DNA of 64,000 nucleotides, from contig RQOL01000374.1 in assembly GCA_013076295.1 (NCBI GenBank), positions 5,322,743 through 5,386,742 of the forward strand, in the 5' to 3' direction. This DNA comes from Sanderia malayensis. Lineage: Eukaryota; Cnidaria; Scyphozoa; Semaeostomeae; Pelagiidae. How positions within the stretch are numbered: the first letter of the stretch is position 1; every line of letters begins with the position of its first letter. The notes below the pieces were generated by a model. It was not told the DNA's origin and made no database searches. It saw only the letters and a list, made by a program, of their open reading frames with translations. Both the position numbers and the translations under genes were made by a program. This document shows positions 1-10,972 of this stretch, piece after piece.

Positions 1-3000
1 ATGTGTTGTAGGGTATGTGTTGTAGGGTATTTATTGTAGGGTATTTATTGTAGGGTATGTATTGTAGGGTATGTATTGTAGGGTATGTATGTAGGGTATG
101 TATTGTAGGGTATGTATTATAGGGTATGTATTGTAGGGTATTTATTGTAGGGTATGTATTGTATGCTATTTATTGTAGGGTATGTATTGTAGGGTATGTA
201 CAGTAGGGTATGTTATGTAGGGTATGTATTGTAGGGTATGTATGGCAGGGTATGTATGGTAGGGTATGTATTGTAGGGTATTTATTGTAGGGTATGTATG
301 GTAGGGTATGTATGGTAGGGTATGTTATGTAGGGTATGTATTGTAGGGTATGTATTGTAGGGTATGTTATGTAGGGTATGTATCGTAGGGTATTTATTGT
401 AGGGTATGTATTGTAAGGTATGTATTCTAGGGTATGTATTGTAGGGTATGTATTTTAGGGTATGTATTCTAGGGTATGTATTGTAGGGTATGTATTGTAG
501 GGTATGTATTGTAGGGTATGTATTGTAGGGTATTTACTGTAGGATATGCATTGTAGAGTATGTATTGTAGGGTATGTATTGTAGGGTATGTATTGTAGGG
601 TATTTATGGTGGGGTATGTATTGTAGGGTATGTATTGTAGGGTATGTATTGTAGGGTATGTATGGTAGGGTATGTATGGTAGGGTATGTATTGTAGGGTA
701 TTTATTGTAGGGTATGTATGGTAGGGTATGTATGGTAGGGTTTGTATGGTAGGGTATGTATTGTAGGGTATGTTATGTAGGGTATGTGTTGTAGGGTATG
801 TATTGTAGGGTATGTATTGTAAGGTATGTATTGTAGGGTATGTATTGTAGAGTATGTATTGTAGGGTATGTATTGTAGGGTATTTATTGTAGGGTATGTA
901 TTGTAGGGTATGTATTGTAGGGTATGTATTGTAGGGTATATATTGTAGGGTATGTATTGTAAGGTATGTATTCTAGGGTATGTATTGTAGGGTATGTATT
1001 GTAGGGTATGTATTGTAGGGTATGTATTGTAGGGTATTTATTGTAGGGTATGTATTGTAGGGTATGTAGTGTAGGGTATGTATTGTAGGGTATATAGTGT
1101 AGGGTATGTATTGTAAGGTATTTGTTGTAGGGTATGTATTGTAGGGTATGTATTTTAGGGTATGTATTCTAGGGTATGTATTGTAGGGTATGTATTGTAG
1201 GGTATGTATTGTAGGGTATGTATTGTAGGGTATGTATTGTAGGGTATGTACTGTAGGATATGCATTGTAGAGTATGTATTGTAGGGTATGTATTGTAGGG
1301 TATGTGTATTGTAGGGTATTATGTAGGGTATGTATTGTAGGGTATGTATTGTAGGGTATGTAATTGTAGGGTATGTATGGTAGGGTATGGGTATGGTAGG
1401 GGTATGTATATGTAGGGTATTTATTGTAGGGTATGTATGGTAGGGTATGTATGGTAGGGTTTGTATGGTAGGGTATGTATTGTAGGCTATGTTATGTAGG
1501 GTATGCGTTGTAGGGTATGTATTGTAGGGTATGTATTGTAAGGGTATGTATTGTAGGGTATGTATTGTAGGTATGGTATTGTAGGGTATGTATTGTAGGG
1601 TAATTTATTGTAGGGTATGTATTGTAGGGTATGTATTGTAGGGTATGTATTGTAGGTATATATTGTAGGGATGTATTGTAGGTATGTATTGTAGGGTATG
1701 TATTGTAGGTATGTATTGGTGTATGTTATTGTAGGGTATTATTGTAGGGTATGTATTGTAGGGCATGTAGTGTAGGGTATGTATTGTAGGGTATATAGTG
1801 TAGGGTATGTATTGTAAGGTATTTGTTGTAGGGTATGTATTGTAGGGTATGTATTGTAGGGTATGTACTGTAGGATATGTATTGTAGGGTATGTATTGTA
1901 GGGTATGTATTGTAGGGTATGTATTGTAGGGTATGTATTGTAGGGTATGTATTGTAGGGTATGTACTGTAGGATATGCATTGTAGAGTATGTATTGTAGG
2001 GTATGTATTGTAGGGTATGTATTGTAGGGTATTTATGGTAGGGTATGTATTGTAGGGTATGTATTGTAGGGTATGTATTGTAGGGTATGTATTGTAGGGT
2101 ATGTACTGTAGGATATGCATTGTAGAGTATGTATTGTAGGGTATGTATTGTAGGGTATGTATTGTAGGGTATTTATGGTAGGGTATGTATTGTAGGGTAT
2201 GTATTGTAGGGTATGTATTGTAGGGTATGTATGGTAGGGTATGTATGGTAGGGTATGTATTGTAGGGTATTTATTGTAGGGTATGTATGGTAGGGTATGT
2301 ATGGTAGGGTTTGTATGGTAGGGTATGTATTGTAGGGTATGTTATGTAGGGTATGTGTTGTAGGGTATGTATTGTAGGGTATGTATTGTAGAGTATGTAT
2401 TGTAGGGTATGTATTGTAGGGTATTTATTGTAGGGTATGTATTGTAGGGTATGTATTGTAGGGTATGTATTGTAGGGTATATATTGTAGGGTATGTATTG
2501 TAAGGTATGTATTCTAGGGTATGTATTGTAGGGTATGTATTGTAGGGTATGTATTGTAGGGTATGTATTGTAGGGTATTTATTGTAGGGTATGTATTGTA
2601 GGGTATGTAGTGTAGGGTATGTATTGTAGGGTATATAGTGTAGGGTATGTATTGTAAGGTATTTGTTGTAGGGTATGTATTGTAGGGTATGTATTTTAGG
2701 TATGTATTCTAGGTATGTATTGTAGGGTATGTATTGTAGGGTATGTATTGTAGGTATGTATTGTAGGGTATGTATTGTAGGGTATGTACTGTAGGATATG
2801 CATTGTACAGTATGTATTGTAGGGTATGTATTGTAGGGTATTTGTGGTAGGGTATGTATTGTAGGGTATGTATTGTAGGGTATGTATTGTAGGGTATGTA
2901 TGGTAGGGTATGTATGGTAGGGTATGTATTGAAGGGTATTTATTGTAGGGTATGTATGGTAGGGTATGTATGGTAGGGATTGTATGGTAGGGTATGTATT

Positions 3001-5697
3001 GTAGGCTATGTTATGTAGGGTATGTGTTGTAGGGTATGTATTGTAGGGTATGTATTGTAGGGTATTTATTGTAGGGTATGTATTGTAGGGTATGTATTGT
3101 AGGGTATGTATTGTAGGGTATATATTGTAGGGTATGTATTGTAAGGTATGTATTCTAGGGTATGTATTGTAGGGTATGTATTGTAGGGTATGTATTGTAG
3201 GGTATTTATTGTAGGGTATGTATTGTAGGGTATGTAGTGTAGGGTATGTATTGTAGGGTATATTTGTAGGGTATGTATTGTAAGGTATTTGTTAGGGTAT
3301 GTATTGTAGGGTATGTATTGTAGGGTATGTACTGTAGGATATGCATTGTAGAGTATGTATTGTAGGGTATGTATTGTAGGGTATGTATTGTAGGGTATGT
3401 ACGGTAGGGTATGTATTGTAGGGTTTGTATTGTAGGGTAAGTATAGTAGGGTATGTATTGTAGGGTATGTGTTGTAGGGTATGTGTTGTAGGGTATTTAT
3501 TGTAGGGTATTTATTGTAGTGTATGTATTGTAGGGTATGTATTGTAGGGTATGTATGTAGGGTATGTATTGTAGGGTATGTATTATAGGGTATGTATTGT
3601 AGGGTATTTATTGTAGGGTATGTATTGTATGGTATTTATTGTAGGGTATGTAATGTAGGGTATGTATAGTAGGGTATGTTATGTAGGGTATGTATTGTAG
3701 GGTATGTATGGTAGGGTATGTATGGTAGGGTATGTATTGTAGGGTATGTATTGTAAGGTATGTATTCTAGGGTATGTATTGTAGGGTATGTATTTTAGGG
3801 TATGTATTCTAGGGTATGTATTGTAGGGTATGTATTGTAGGGTATGTATTGTAGGGTATGTATTGTAGGGTATGTACTGTAGGATATGCATTGTAGAGTA
3901 TGTATTGTAGGGTATGTATTGTAGGGTATGTATTGTAGGGTATTTATGGTAGGGTATGTATTGTAGGGTATGTATTGTAGGGTATGTATTGTAGGGTATG
4001 TATTGTAGGGTATGTATTGTAGGGTATGTATGGTAGGGTATGTATAGTAGGGTATGTATTGTAGGGTATTTATTGTAGGTATGTATGGTAGGGTATGTAT
4101 GGTAGGGTTTGTATGGTAGGGTATGTATTGTAGGGTATGTTATGTAGGGTATGTGTTGTAGGGTATGTATTGTAGGGTATGTATTGTAAGGTATGTATTG
4201 TAGGGTATGTATTGTAGGTTATGTATTGTAGGGTATGTAGTGTAGGGTATGTATTGTAGGGTATATATTGTAGGGTATGTATTGTAAGGTATTTGTTGTA
4301 GGGTATGTATTGTAGGGTATGTATTGTAGGGTATGTATTGTAGGGTATATATTGTAGGGTATGTATTGTAGGGTATGTAGTGTAGGGTATGTATTGTAGG
4401 GTATATATTATAGGGTATGTATTGTAAGGTATTTGTTGTAGGGTATGTATTGTAGGGTATGTATTGTAGGGTATGTACTGTAGGATATGCATTGTAGAGT
4501 ATGTATTGTAGGGTATGTATTGTAGGGTATGTATTGTAGGGTATGTACGGTAGGGTATGTATTGTAGGGTTTGTATTGTAGGGTAAGTATAGTAGGGTAT
4601 GTATTGTAGGGTATGTGTTGTAGGGTATGTGTTGTAGGGTATTTATTGTAGGGTATTTATTGTAGTGTATGTATTGTAGGGTATGTATTGTAGGGTATGT
4701 ATGTAGGGTATGTATTGTAGGGTATGTATTATAGGGTATGTATTGTAGGGTATTTATTGTAGGGTATGTATTGTATGGTATTTATTGTAGGGTATGTATT
4801 GTAGGGTATGTATAGTAGGGTATGTTATGTAGGGTATGTATTGTAGGGTATGTATGGTAGGGTATGTATGGTAGGGTATGTATTGTAGGGTATGTATTGT
4901 AAGGTATGTATTCTAGGGTATGTATTGTAGGGTATGTATTTTAGGGTATGTATTCTAGGGTATGTATTGTAGGGTATGTATTGTAGGGTATGTATTGTAG
5001 GGTATGTATTGTAGGGTATGTACTGTAGGATATGCATTGTAGAGTATGTATTGTAGGGTATGTATTGTAGGGTATGTATTGTAGGGTATTTATGGTAGGG
5101 TATGTATTGTAGGGTATGTATTGTAGGGTATGTATTGTAGGGTATGTATTGTAGGGTATGTATTGTAGGGTATGTATGGTAGGGTATGTATAGTAGGGTA
5201 TGTATTGTAGGGTATTTATTGTAGGGTATGTATGGTAGGGTATGTATGGTAGGGTTTGTATGGTAGGGTATGTATTGTAGGGTATGTTATGTAGGGTATG
5301 TGTTGTAGGGTATGTATTGTAGGGTATGTATTGTAAGGTATGTATTGTAGGGTATGTATTGTAGGTTATGTATTGTAGGGTATGTAGTGTAGGGTATGTA
5401 TTGTAGGGTATATATTGTAGGGTATGTATTGTAAGGTATTTGTTGTAGGGTATGTATTGTAGGGTATGTATTGTAGGGTATGTATTGTAGGGTATATATT
5501 GTAGGGTATGTATTGTAAGGTATTTGTTGTAGGGTATGTATTGTAGGGTATGTATTGTAGGGTATGTACTGTAGGATATGCATTGTAGAGTATGTATTGT
5601 AGGGTATGTATTGTAGGGTATGTATTGTAGGGTATGTATGGTAGGGTATGTATTCTAGGGTATTTATTGTAGGGTATGTATGGTAGGGTATGTATGG
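1..5697. repeat. 14-bp minisatellite array, truncated by the window edge
   Basis: About 400 head-to-tail copies of a 14-bp unit (TATTGTAGGGTATG) fill the first 5.7 kb. The plus strand carries one GGG per unit and almost no C, so strand composition is extremely skewed. Because 14 is not a multiple of 3, the minus strand reads as one endlessly repeated 14-residue peptide in every frame. The long minus-strand open frames here are therefore repeat artefacts. Unit variants (tattct, tatggt, tagtgt, tttgt) recur in fixed order, which shows higher-order copying. Around 1,290-1,740 units of 13 or 15 bp are common, which could be real decay or sequencing error. Confidence 0.97.
3295..5512. repeat. Higher-order duplication inside the minisatellite (offset 1,146 bp)
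   Basis: The variant-unit order at about 3,295-4,365 is repeated at about 4,441-5,512 with an offset of 1,146-1,147 bp. For example, the unique acgg variant at 3,401 recurs at 4,547, and two 70-codon stretches (3,679 and 4,825) are identical. The rare marker ACTGTAGGATATGCATTG occurs at 536, 1,250, 1,965, 2,105, 2,788 (variant), 3,331, 3,876, 4,477, 5,022 and 5,568. Its spacings cluster at 543-546 and 714-715 bp. This pattern is expected from repeated unequal exchange of large blocks. Confidence 0.85.
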
Positions 5698-5749
5698 TAG
5701 GGTATGTATGTATGTATGTATGTATGTATGTATGTATGTATGTATGTAT
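5698..5749. repeat. ATGT tetranucleotide microsatellite
   Basis: A pure TATG tract directly continues the end of the 14-bp array, which suggests that the microsatellite grew from the TATG part of the minisatellite unit. Confidence 0.95.
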
Positions 5750-5852
5750 GGGCATGAGCGGCAGCGAATGCAGCGCGCGAAGCGCGCCAACCAGATTAAG
5801 CGTTGTTTACTCGACGGGCTCCGGGGAGGGAGCGAAGCGACCGAACCCGGCT
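5750..5852 (+). repeat. GC-rich dispersed module, copy A
   Basis: About 103 bp of GC-rich sequence contains the near-palindrome GCGCGCGAAGCGCGC, then AACCAGATTAAG and GGGAGCGAAGCGACC. Related copies occur at 6,008-6,115 and 9,190-9,290. The first 40 bp also match the 3' part of the 115-bp tandem unit at 8,336-9,225. This copy is enclosed on both sides by ATGT microsatellite. Confidence 0.85.
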
Positions 5853-6007
5853 CATGTATGTATGTATGTATGTATGTATGTATGTATGTATGTATGTATG
5901 TATGTATGTATGTATGTATGTATGTATGTATGTATGTATGTAGGTATGTAGGTATGTATGTATGTATGTATGTATGTATGTAGGTATGTATGTAAGTATG
6001 TATGTAT
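5853..6007. repeat. ATGT microsatellite, second tract
   Basis: About 155 bp of ATGT repeats with a few AGGT and AAGT interruptions separates GC-rich modules A and B. Open frames on either strand here are simple-repeat artefacts. Confidence 0.95.
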
Positions 6008-6150
6008 GGGCAAGAGCGGGAGCGAATGCAGCGCGCGAAGCGCGCCAACCACATTAAACTTTTGTTGCTTGGGGGGCTCCGGGGAGGGAGCGAAGCGACC
6101 GGGCCTCCGGCTAGTCTAATATATATATTCTACGGAGTCACGTGACGGTG
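6008..6150 (+). repeat. GC-rich dispersed module, copy B, with AT-rich tail
   Basis: Same module as copy A, followed by CTAGTCTAATATATATATTC and GAGTCACGTGAC. Copy C at 9,190-9,320 has the same tail, so the module and the AT-rich tail move as one unit. Confidence 0.85.
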
Positions 6151-6329
6151 GCGAAACTCTGCCTAAAACAATAGATTCGACCCGAAACAATAGGTCGAAT
6201 GCCTCAAAACAATGGGACGAAACGGCGAATCTGTGATCAATAAGGCTTTTTTCAATGGAGTCGCAAAAGGTTGACACTTGCATGGAAAGCCTCAGTTTCT
6301 AGAGTAGACAAAAGTTATCTATTTTTGGA

Positions 6330-6900
6330 AGCCTATTTTAAAAGAATTTTTGAGTTATTCCATTAATTATTCCACTAATTGTGCTATCACGAAAAAACAA
6401 TGGTTTACGCTGGCGAAACTTCCAAATTTGCGTCCCCAACTCCATTTTCGAGAAGAGTATTCGCTCTTCACGTGACCCATTTCGCCTTTTCCTGCAATTT
6501 GATTGGCTTTTTCGCAACTTCACGTGAACAGTGACGCGTTTTTCGTTATCATGCAAATTTGCCCTCGGCAGGCAGCAGGTGCTTTTGGAGGAGACGCGTG
6601 TTTTGTTTTGGTACACAAAAGTGAGGTGGGCGCCTTTCAAAGTGTTTTACCAGCTGAATTATCTTTGTAAAGAGCTCTTAATTGTTTGAAAGACCCCTGG
6701 AGAGTTGCAGGAAACAATAGAAAACACAGGTGATAGGTTTGTTTTGCTTTTTGAATGAAATAGTTGTAGGTTTAGGTTAGGTTTTGTAACAGGCGACAGC
6801 CATTGTTGCTTCGGCATGGTAACAACGGTTAGGCCATGGTCAAAGTTTTGAATTTTGCCAGCCCTATTTGCACGATTTTCCCCATTTAAATTTTTGACAA
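6330..6900 (+). repeat. ~600-bp dispersed repeat, copy 1
   Basis: This shares long stretches with 7,800-8,330 and 23,040-23,640, for example TTTACGCTGGCGAAACTTCC, TATTCGCTCTTCACGTGACC-like text, CAGGTACTTTTGGAG-like text, and the ending TTGCACGATTTTCC. All three copies have the same orientation. I see no terminal inverted repeats, no poly-A tail and no convincing protein. It is probably a non-autonomous mobile repeat; its class is unknown. Confidence 0.85.
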
Positions 6901-7433
6901 GTGTTGTCTGATAACACAACTAAAATAATGTGTTGTTTTTTTTGTTTTGTTGTTGTTTTTTTACGATTTCCAACAAAGTTGCTTTTCACTCGGGGAGGAG
7001 CAATTTTTCATGCAACACGCGTTGTTTTTGCATTTGCGAAAATTCAATTTTTGCCTGCCACAATTGATTATTTTTTACCCAAACACTTTCGATAATTGTT
7101 CCCCAACATATTACCTTCATGTTGGTTTTTTTTTAGTTCAACTGGGTCACTATTTGCCACGGTAAATACTATTTTTACTTGCTAAAGTGTGTTCAGAGGT
7201 TTTGCTTTTTGCACGGCTCCGAAATTTCATTCAAACCACTTCCACTAAATGGTCTCTAAGAATTCAGTTAAGAGGTGAGACTATTTGCAACGTGTTCGCT
7301 GTTTCCTTAGCTACAGTTTGATATATTGTTTATTACAGATTGAGTTTAAATTTTCCAGGATGGATTAGGTTTTTGAAAGTAACTATTTTTTTTCAAACTT
7401 CACACTGAAATTATCAATTTTCAGAAACGGCTT
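6901..7433. other. AT-rich stretch without a recognisable gene
   Basis: T-rich sequence with homopolymer runs. The short open frames have low-complexity hydrophobic translations and no recognisable domain. I see no repeat match within the window. Confidence 0.5.
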
Positions 7434-7519
7434 TCAGGGAGCAGCGTAGGCGTGGGGCGCTCGCTTGCTGGGGGGGAAGATTCGACCTCCCACCTTTACT
7501 TTCTTTAGAAATGTTACGT

Positions 7520-7712
7520 CGTAGTATGTATAGTAAGGTATGTATAGTAGGGTATTTACAGTAGGGTATTTATAGTAGCGTATGCATAGTAGGGTATGTA
7601 TTGTAGGGTGTGTATTGTAGGATATGTATTGCAGGGTATGTATTGTAGGGTAGGTATTGTAGGGTATGTATTGTAGGGTATGTATTGTGGGGTATGTATT
7701 GTAGGGTATGTA
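7520..7712. repeat. Detached 14-bp minisatellite island
   Basis: About 14 units of the same minisatellite as 1-5,697 (GTATTGTAGGGTAT with agtagg variants) lie between GC-rich text at 7,440-7,490 and the motif GTGTGATCACAAAGGCTTTT at 7,716. The same GTGTGATCACAAAGGC motif occurs downstream of module copy C, at ~9,343. The minisatellite thus appears as an internal part of a dispersed repeat. Confidence 0.9.
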
Positions 7713-7799
7713 TTCCGTGTGATCACAAAGGCTTTTTTGTATGTGGGTATATGGCAATGAAATTTACATTGAATGTTTAGTTTATTAATTTAACCAGGG

Positions 7800-8330
7800 T
7801 AATGGATTTTGTTTTTCGATTTTTTCCCTAATTATTGAATTATTCCATTAATTATTCTGGTTTACGCTGGCGAAACTTCCAAATTCGCGTCCCGAACTCC
7901 ATTTTCGAACAGAGTATTCACTCTTCACGTGACCCGTTTCGCCTTTTGCTGTAATTTGATTGGCTCTTTCGCGACTTCACGTGGAACTGTCACGCGTATT
8001 TCGTTATCATGCAAATTTGCCCTCGGGTTGAACAGCAGGTACTTTTGGAGAAGACGCATGTTTTTGTTTTGCACACAAAGAATAACTGGGCGCCTTTCAA
8101 AGTGTTTTACGACCTGAATTATCTTTCTAAAGACTTGCTAATTGTTTGAGAGACCTCTGGAAAATTACAGGAAACAATTGAGAACACAGGTGATAGCTTT
8201 GTTTTGTTTTTTGAGTGAGATAGTTGTAGTTTAGGTAGTAGGCGACCGCCATTGTTGCTTCGGCATGCTTGCGACGCTTAGGCCTAATGTAAACAAGCCC
8301 AAGGTTTTGATAAACAAATTATGATAAGGG
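7800..8330 (+). repeat. ~600-bp dispersed repeat, copy 2
   Basis: Second copy of the repeat at 6,330-6,900. It lacks about 25 bp near its start (the CTAATTGTGCTATCACG segment present in copies 1 and 3). Its 3' end runs directly into the 115-bp tandem array. Confidence 0.85.
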
Positions 8331-8335
8331 GTTAT

Positions 8336-9230
8336 CAGGCGAGCGAAGCGAGCCAAACTGTTGCAAGAGGAGTATGCAAAGGCATAAGCGTAAGCGAATG
8401 CAGCGCACAAAGTGTGCCCTATCAGCTAATGTTTCTTGGCAATAGATAGACAGGCGAGCGCAGCGAGCTAACCCATTGTACGTGGGGTTGAAAGGGGCAT
8501 GGGCGTAGGTGAATGCAGCGCACAAAGTGCGCCCTATCAGTCAATGTTTCTTGATAATAGATAGACAGGCGAGCGCAGCGAGCTAACCCATTGTATGTGG
8601 GGTTGAAAGAGGCATGAGCGTAAGCGAATGCAGCGCACGAAGTGCGCCCTATCAGTCAATGTTTCTTGATAATAGATAGACAGGCGAGCGCAGTGAGCTA
8701 ACCCATTGTAAGTGGGGTTGAAAGGGGCATGAGCGTAAGGGAATGCAGCGCACAAAGTGTGCCCTATCAGCTAATGTTTCTTGGCAATAGATAGACAGGC
8801 GAGCGCAGCGAGCTAACCCATTGTACGTGGGGTTGAAAGGGGCATGGGCGTAGGTGAATGCAGCGCACAAAGTGCGCCCTATCAGTCAATGTTTCTTGAT
8901 AATAGATAGACAGGCGAGCGCAGCGAGCTAACCCATTGTATGTGGGGTTGAAAGAGGCATGAGCGTAAGCGAATGCAGCGCACGAAGTGCGCCCTATCAG
9001 TCAATGTTTCTTGATAATAGATAGACAGGCGAGCGCAGCGAGCTAACCCATTGTACGTGGGGTTGAAAGGAGCATGAGCGTAAGCGAATGCAGCGCACGA
9101 AGTGCGCCCTATCAGTCTATGTTTCTTGATAATAGATAGACGGGCGAGCGCAGCGAGCTAACCCATTGTACGTGGGGTTGGAAGGGGCATGAGCGCAAGC
9201 GAATGCAGCGCACGAAGTGCGCCAACCAGA
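8336..9230 (+). repeat. 115-bp tandem array with 345-bp higher-order unit
   Basis: Units start at 8,336, 8,451, 8,566, 8,681, 8,796, 8,911, 9,026 and 9,141, exactly 115 bp apart, each beginning CAGGCGAGCGCAGCGAGC or a close variant. Units 1-3 and 4-6 match pairwise at diagnostic variants, so the larger period is 345 bp. The variants include GTGTGCCCTATCAGCTAATG in units 1 and 4, GGGCGTAGGTGAATG in units 2 and 5, and TTGTATGTGGGG in units 3 and 6. The last unit changes after GCGCC into the AACCAGATTAAG tail. Open frames across it repeat the same peptide and are not taken as genes. Confidence 0.95.
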
Positions 9231-9780
9231 TTAAGCTTTTTTTACTTGACGGGCTGGGGCGAACGAGCGAAGCGAGTGATGACCCCTAGTCTAATATATA
9301 TATTCTGCAGAGTCACGTCATGGGCCGGGATTTCCCAAACCGTGTGATCACAAAGGCTTTTTTCAGCCACGCTCATTCGCCTTCGAACTTACATCAAAAT
9401 GTTCCCCTTCTCGAGTAGACCAAGGTTACGGTTTTTGTTTTTTCGATTTCTCCCTTATTTTCGAAATAATTTCCATGTGCTTTCAATGCCCGTGCTTTTA
9501 ATTGTTATTTCATTGTTATTTGATTAAACCCTGGTACCCGTCGATGGTGATTTATTTGACGTCACAATAGAACCGTCGAAAATTCCGCCACATTTTATTT
9601 CAACTACCCGTTACTTTTCTAGTTTTACTCTTCGTGTACGAGCTGATTATTTTTTGTTGTAAAGACCTGATAATTGTTTCAAAGACCTCGGCGGGGGAAG
9701 TACATTTGAACAGGTGGTAGCTTTTTTTAGTTTTTTCCGCAAAATAAAGGACAATCAGTTGGGATTATTATAAAAATAAA
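9190..9780 (+). repeat. GC-rich module copy C plus degraded downstream repeat
   Basis: The end of the 115-bp array runs into the GC module, then GAACGAGCGAAGCGAGTG, then CTAGTCTAATATATATATTC and GAGTCACGTC as in copy B. Downstream text (CACAAAGGCTTTTTTC, CTCGAGTAGACCAAGG, TTTTTCGATTTCTCCC) parallels the region after copy B but is more diverged. Confidence 0.75.
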
Positions 9781-9960
9781 ATGAATGATGATGGAGGGTG
9801 GGACAGTTGTTCAGACTATATGCAGAATGATGAATTATGATGATTAGTGGGGGGCTTGGATCCCTCAAAGCCCCCTTTGTCTATGCCCCCTTAATCAAAT
9901 GTGTTTGTTTGTTGTTTGCACACTATTGAGGAAAATTTTTATATTTTGAAAAATAGCAAA

Positions 9961-10480
9961 CTAAAAAACACACCATTTAACTATGCAATGGCTTTCATCA
10001 ATTACAACACAGCATAATCTTCTCTGAAACTCGGATGACTTTAAAACCACTCTCAACTTCTTTGACAGGATACTTTCTGGCAAACCAAACAGAAACCTGT
10101 ATTTTTCTGTCATAGGATGCTTTGCTGTCACGTCTGGATCATAAAGCGGCAGGCTATGAATTTCTTTCTCTCTTAATCTTTGAATTTGGTTCCTCATTAA
10201 TGAAGTGAGCGGAGAAACAATGAGTACAAAACTGTCAATCATTTGGCTTCGGTTGTTAGGCCATTCCTCCTTCTGTTGTTCCTCAACAGCAAATGGAAAT
10301 AACTGGAAAATTAATGACTTCTCCGATCCAGTGGGTGCTGCAACAAAAACGTCTTGGCCACGTAGAACGGCAAGAGCGCCATCTCGTTGAAAATCCTCCA
10401 TTTTTTCGTAACCAAGTTTTTTAGAGGCAGCAAAAAGGAAGCCATTATTCTCCTCAAAATAAAACCATTTGATCGTGCTG
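9961..10480 (-). pseudogene. RecQ-like DNA helicase, N-terminal exon fragment
   Basis: The minus-strand translation reads GYEKMEDFQRDGALAVLRG, then APTGSEKSLIFQ, SPLTSLMRNQIQRL and VVIDESHCIVKW. These match the Q-motif region, motif I (Walker A), motif Ia and motif II (DEAH-type) of superfamily 2 RecQ-type 3'-5' helicases. Motif I has Glu where the family has Gly (GSGKS to GSEKS), which should impair ATP binding. The frame is open upstream of the first Met, to about 10,480, where CTGCAG could be a splice acceptor. It stops just after AAATG|GTGTGT, a possible donor that splits the Trp codon. Only about a quarter of a RecQ catalytic core is present. It may be a transposon-associated helicase copy rather than a cellular RecQ gene. 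Confidence 0.7.
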
Positions 10481-10605
10481 CAGTGTGCTCACTCTTCCCC
10501 CATCTCAGGCAAATATTTTCAACAATCTTGGGATTTCATTGGTAAGATTCACACTTCAAAGGATTTGCCGGCAAACAATATTCTGTCCGTCTGATGGCCA
10601 TGAGT

Positions 10606-10646
10606 ATACGTAGTATACATAGTATACGTAGTATACGTAATATACT
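10606..10646. repeat. Short palindromic GTATAC repeat
   Basis: Four to five copies of the self-complementary GTATAC are spaced 10 bp apart (GTATACGTAGTATACATAG), so the tract can fold on either strand. Confidence 0.8.
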
Positions 10647-10662
10647 CTGATGGATGAGTATT

Positions 10663-10732
10663 ACAAGTCTCACTCTCCAAACTCTCCCTACCACTGAACT
10701 TTATTTTCGGGCCCAAAGAGAGTGAGACTTGT
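10663..10732. repeat. Inverted repeat, 15-bp perfect arms
   Basis: ACAAGTCTCACTCTC (10,663-10,677) is matched by its exact reverse complement at 10,718-10,732 with a 40-nt spacer. No terminator or gene context explains it. Confidence 0.85.
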
Positions 10733-10741
10733 TGCAAGTCC

Positions 10742-10795
10742 ACTGTCAACCCCACTTACAATGGGTTAGCTCGCTGTGCTCGCCTGTTTTTAGTC
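10742..10795 (-). repeat. Stray inverted fragment of the 115-bp unit
   Basis: CAACCCCACTTACAATGGGT and the following GCTCGCTGTGCTCGCCTG are the reverse complement of the start of the 115-bp tandem unit (CAGGCGAGCGCAGCGAGC through GTGGGGTTG). A single truncated unit therefore lies 1.5 kb from the array in opposite orientation. Confidence 0.85.
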
Positions 10796-10972
10796 ATGTT
10801 TCCAGATAGTACACATCTCTTTAGGGGGGGGGGGGTAGAATAAAGTTTGAGACATTGGCCTTGTCTTGACAAAATAAGCCTCAGATTGGCGATTTTTGCA
10901 TTGACATGGGAAAATTTGCATATAATTAGCTTACCGCTGCGATGATGGAGGTGACTAATTTAGAATACTACA

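Noticed and set aside
1..5697. Long minus-strand open frames with Tyr/Pro/Thr/Asn-rich 14-residue repeats
   Set aside because: A 14-bp unit with no stop codon gives the same peptide in all three minus frames. There is no start context, splice site or variation pattern of a coding gene.
1..5697. Telomere repeat array
   Set aside because: The unit contains TAGGG but is 14 bp and is not TTAGGG. It is also followed by ordinary dispersed repeats, so it is an interstitial minisatellite.
1..5697. Canonical G-quadruplex array
   Set aside because: GGG runs are separated by 11 nt, longer than usual quadruplex loops. Strand skew is real, but stable quadruplexes are not predicted.
5676..6052. Cys/Met/Tyr-Val-rich frames in the ATGT microsatellite
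   Set aside because: These are simple-sequence translation artefacts on both strands.
8336..9230. CRISPR-like array
   Set aside because: Repeats are contiguous 115-bp units with no unique spacers, in a eukaryotic context.
9961..10480. Helitron Rep-helicase
   Set aside because: Motifs are of RecQ/SF2 type, not PIF1-type. No HUH Rep motif is present and no Helitron ends were found.
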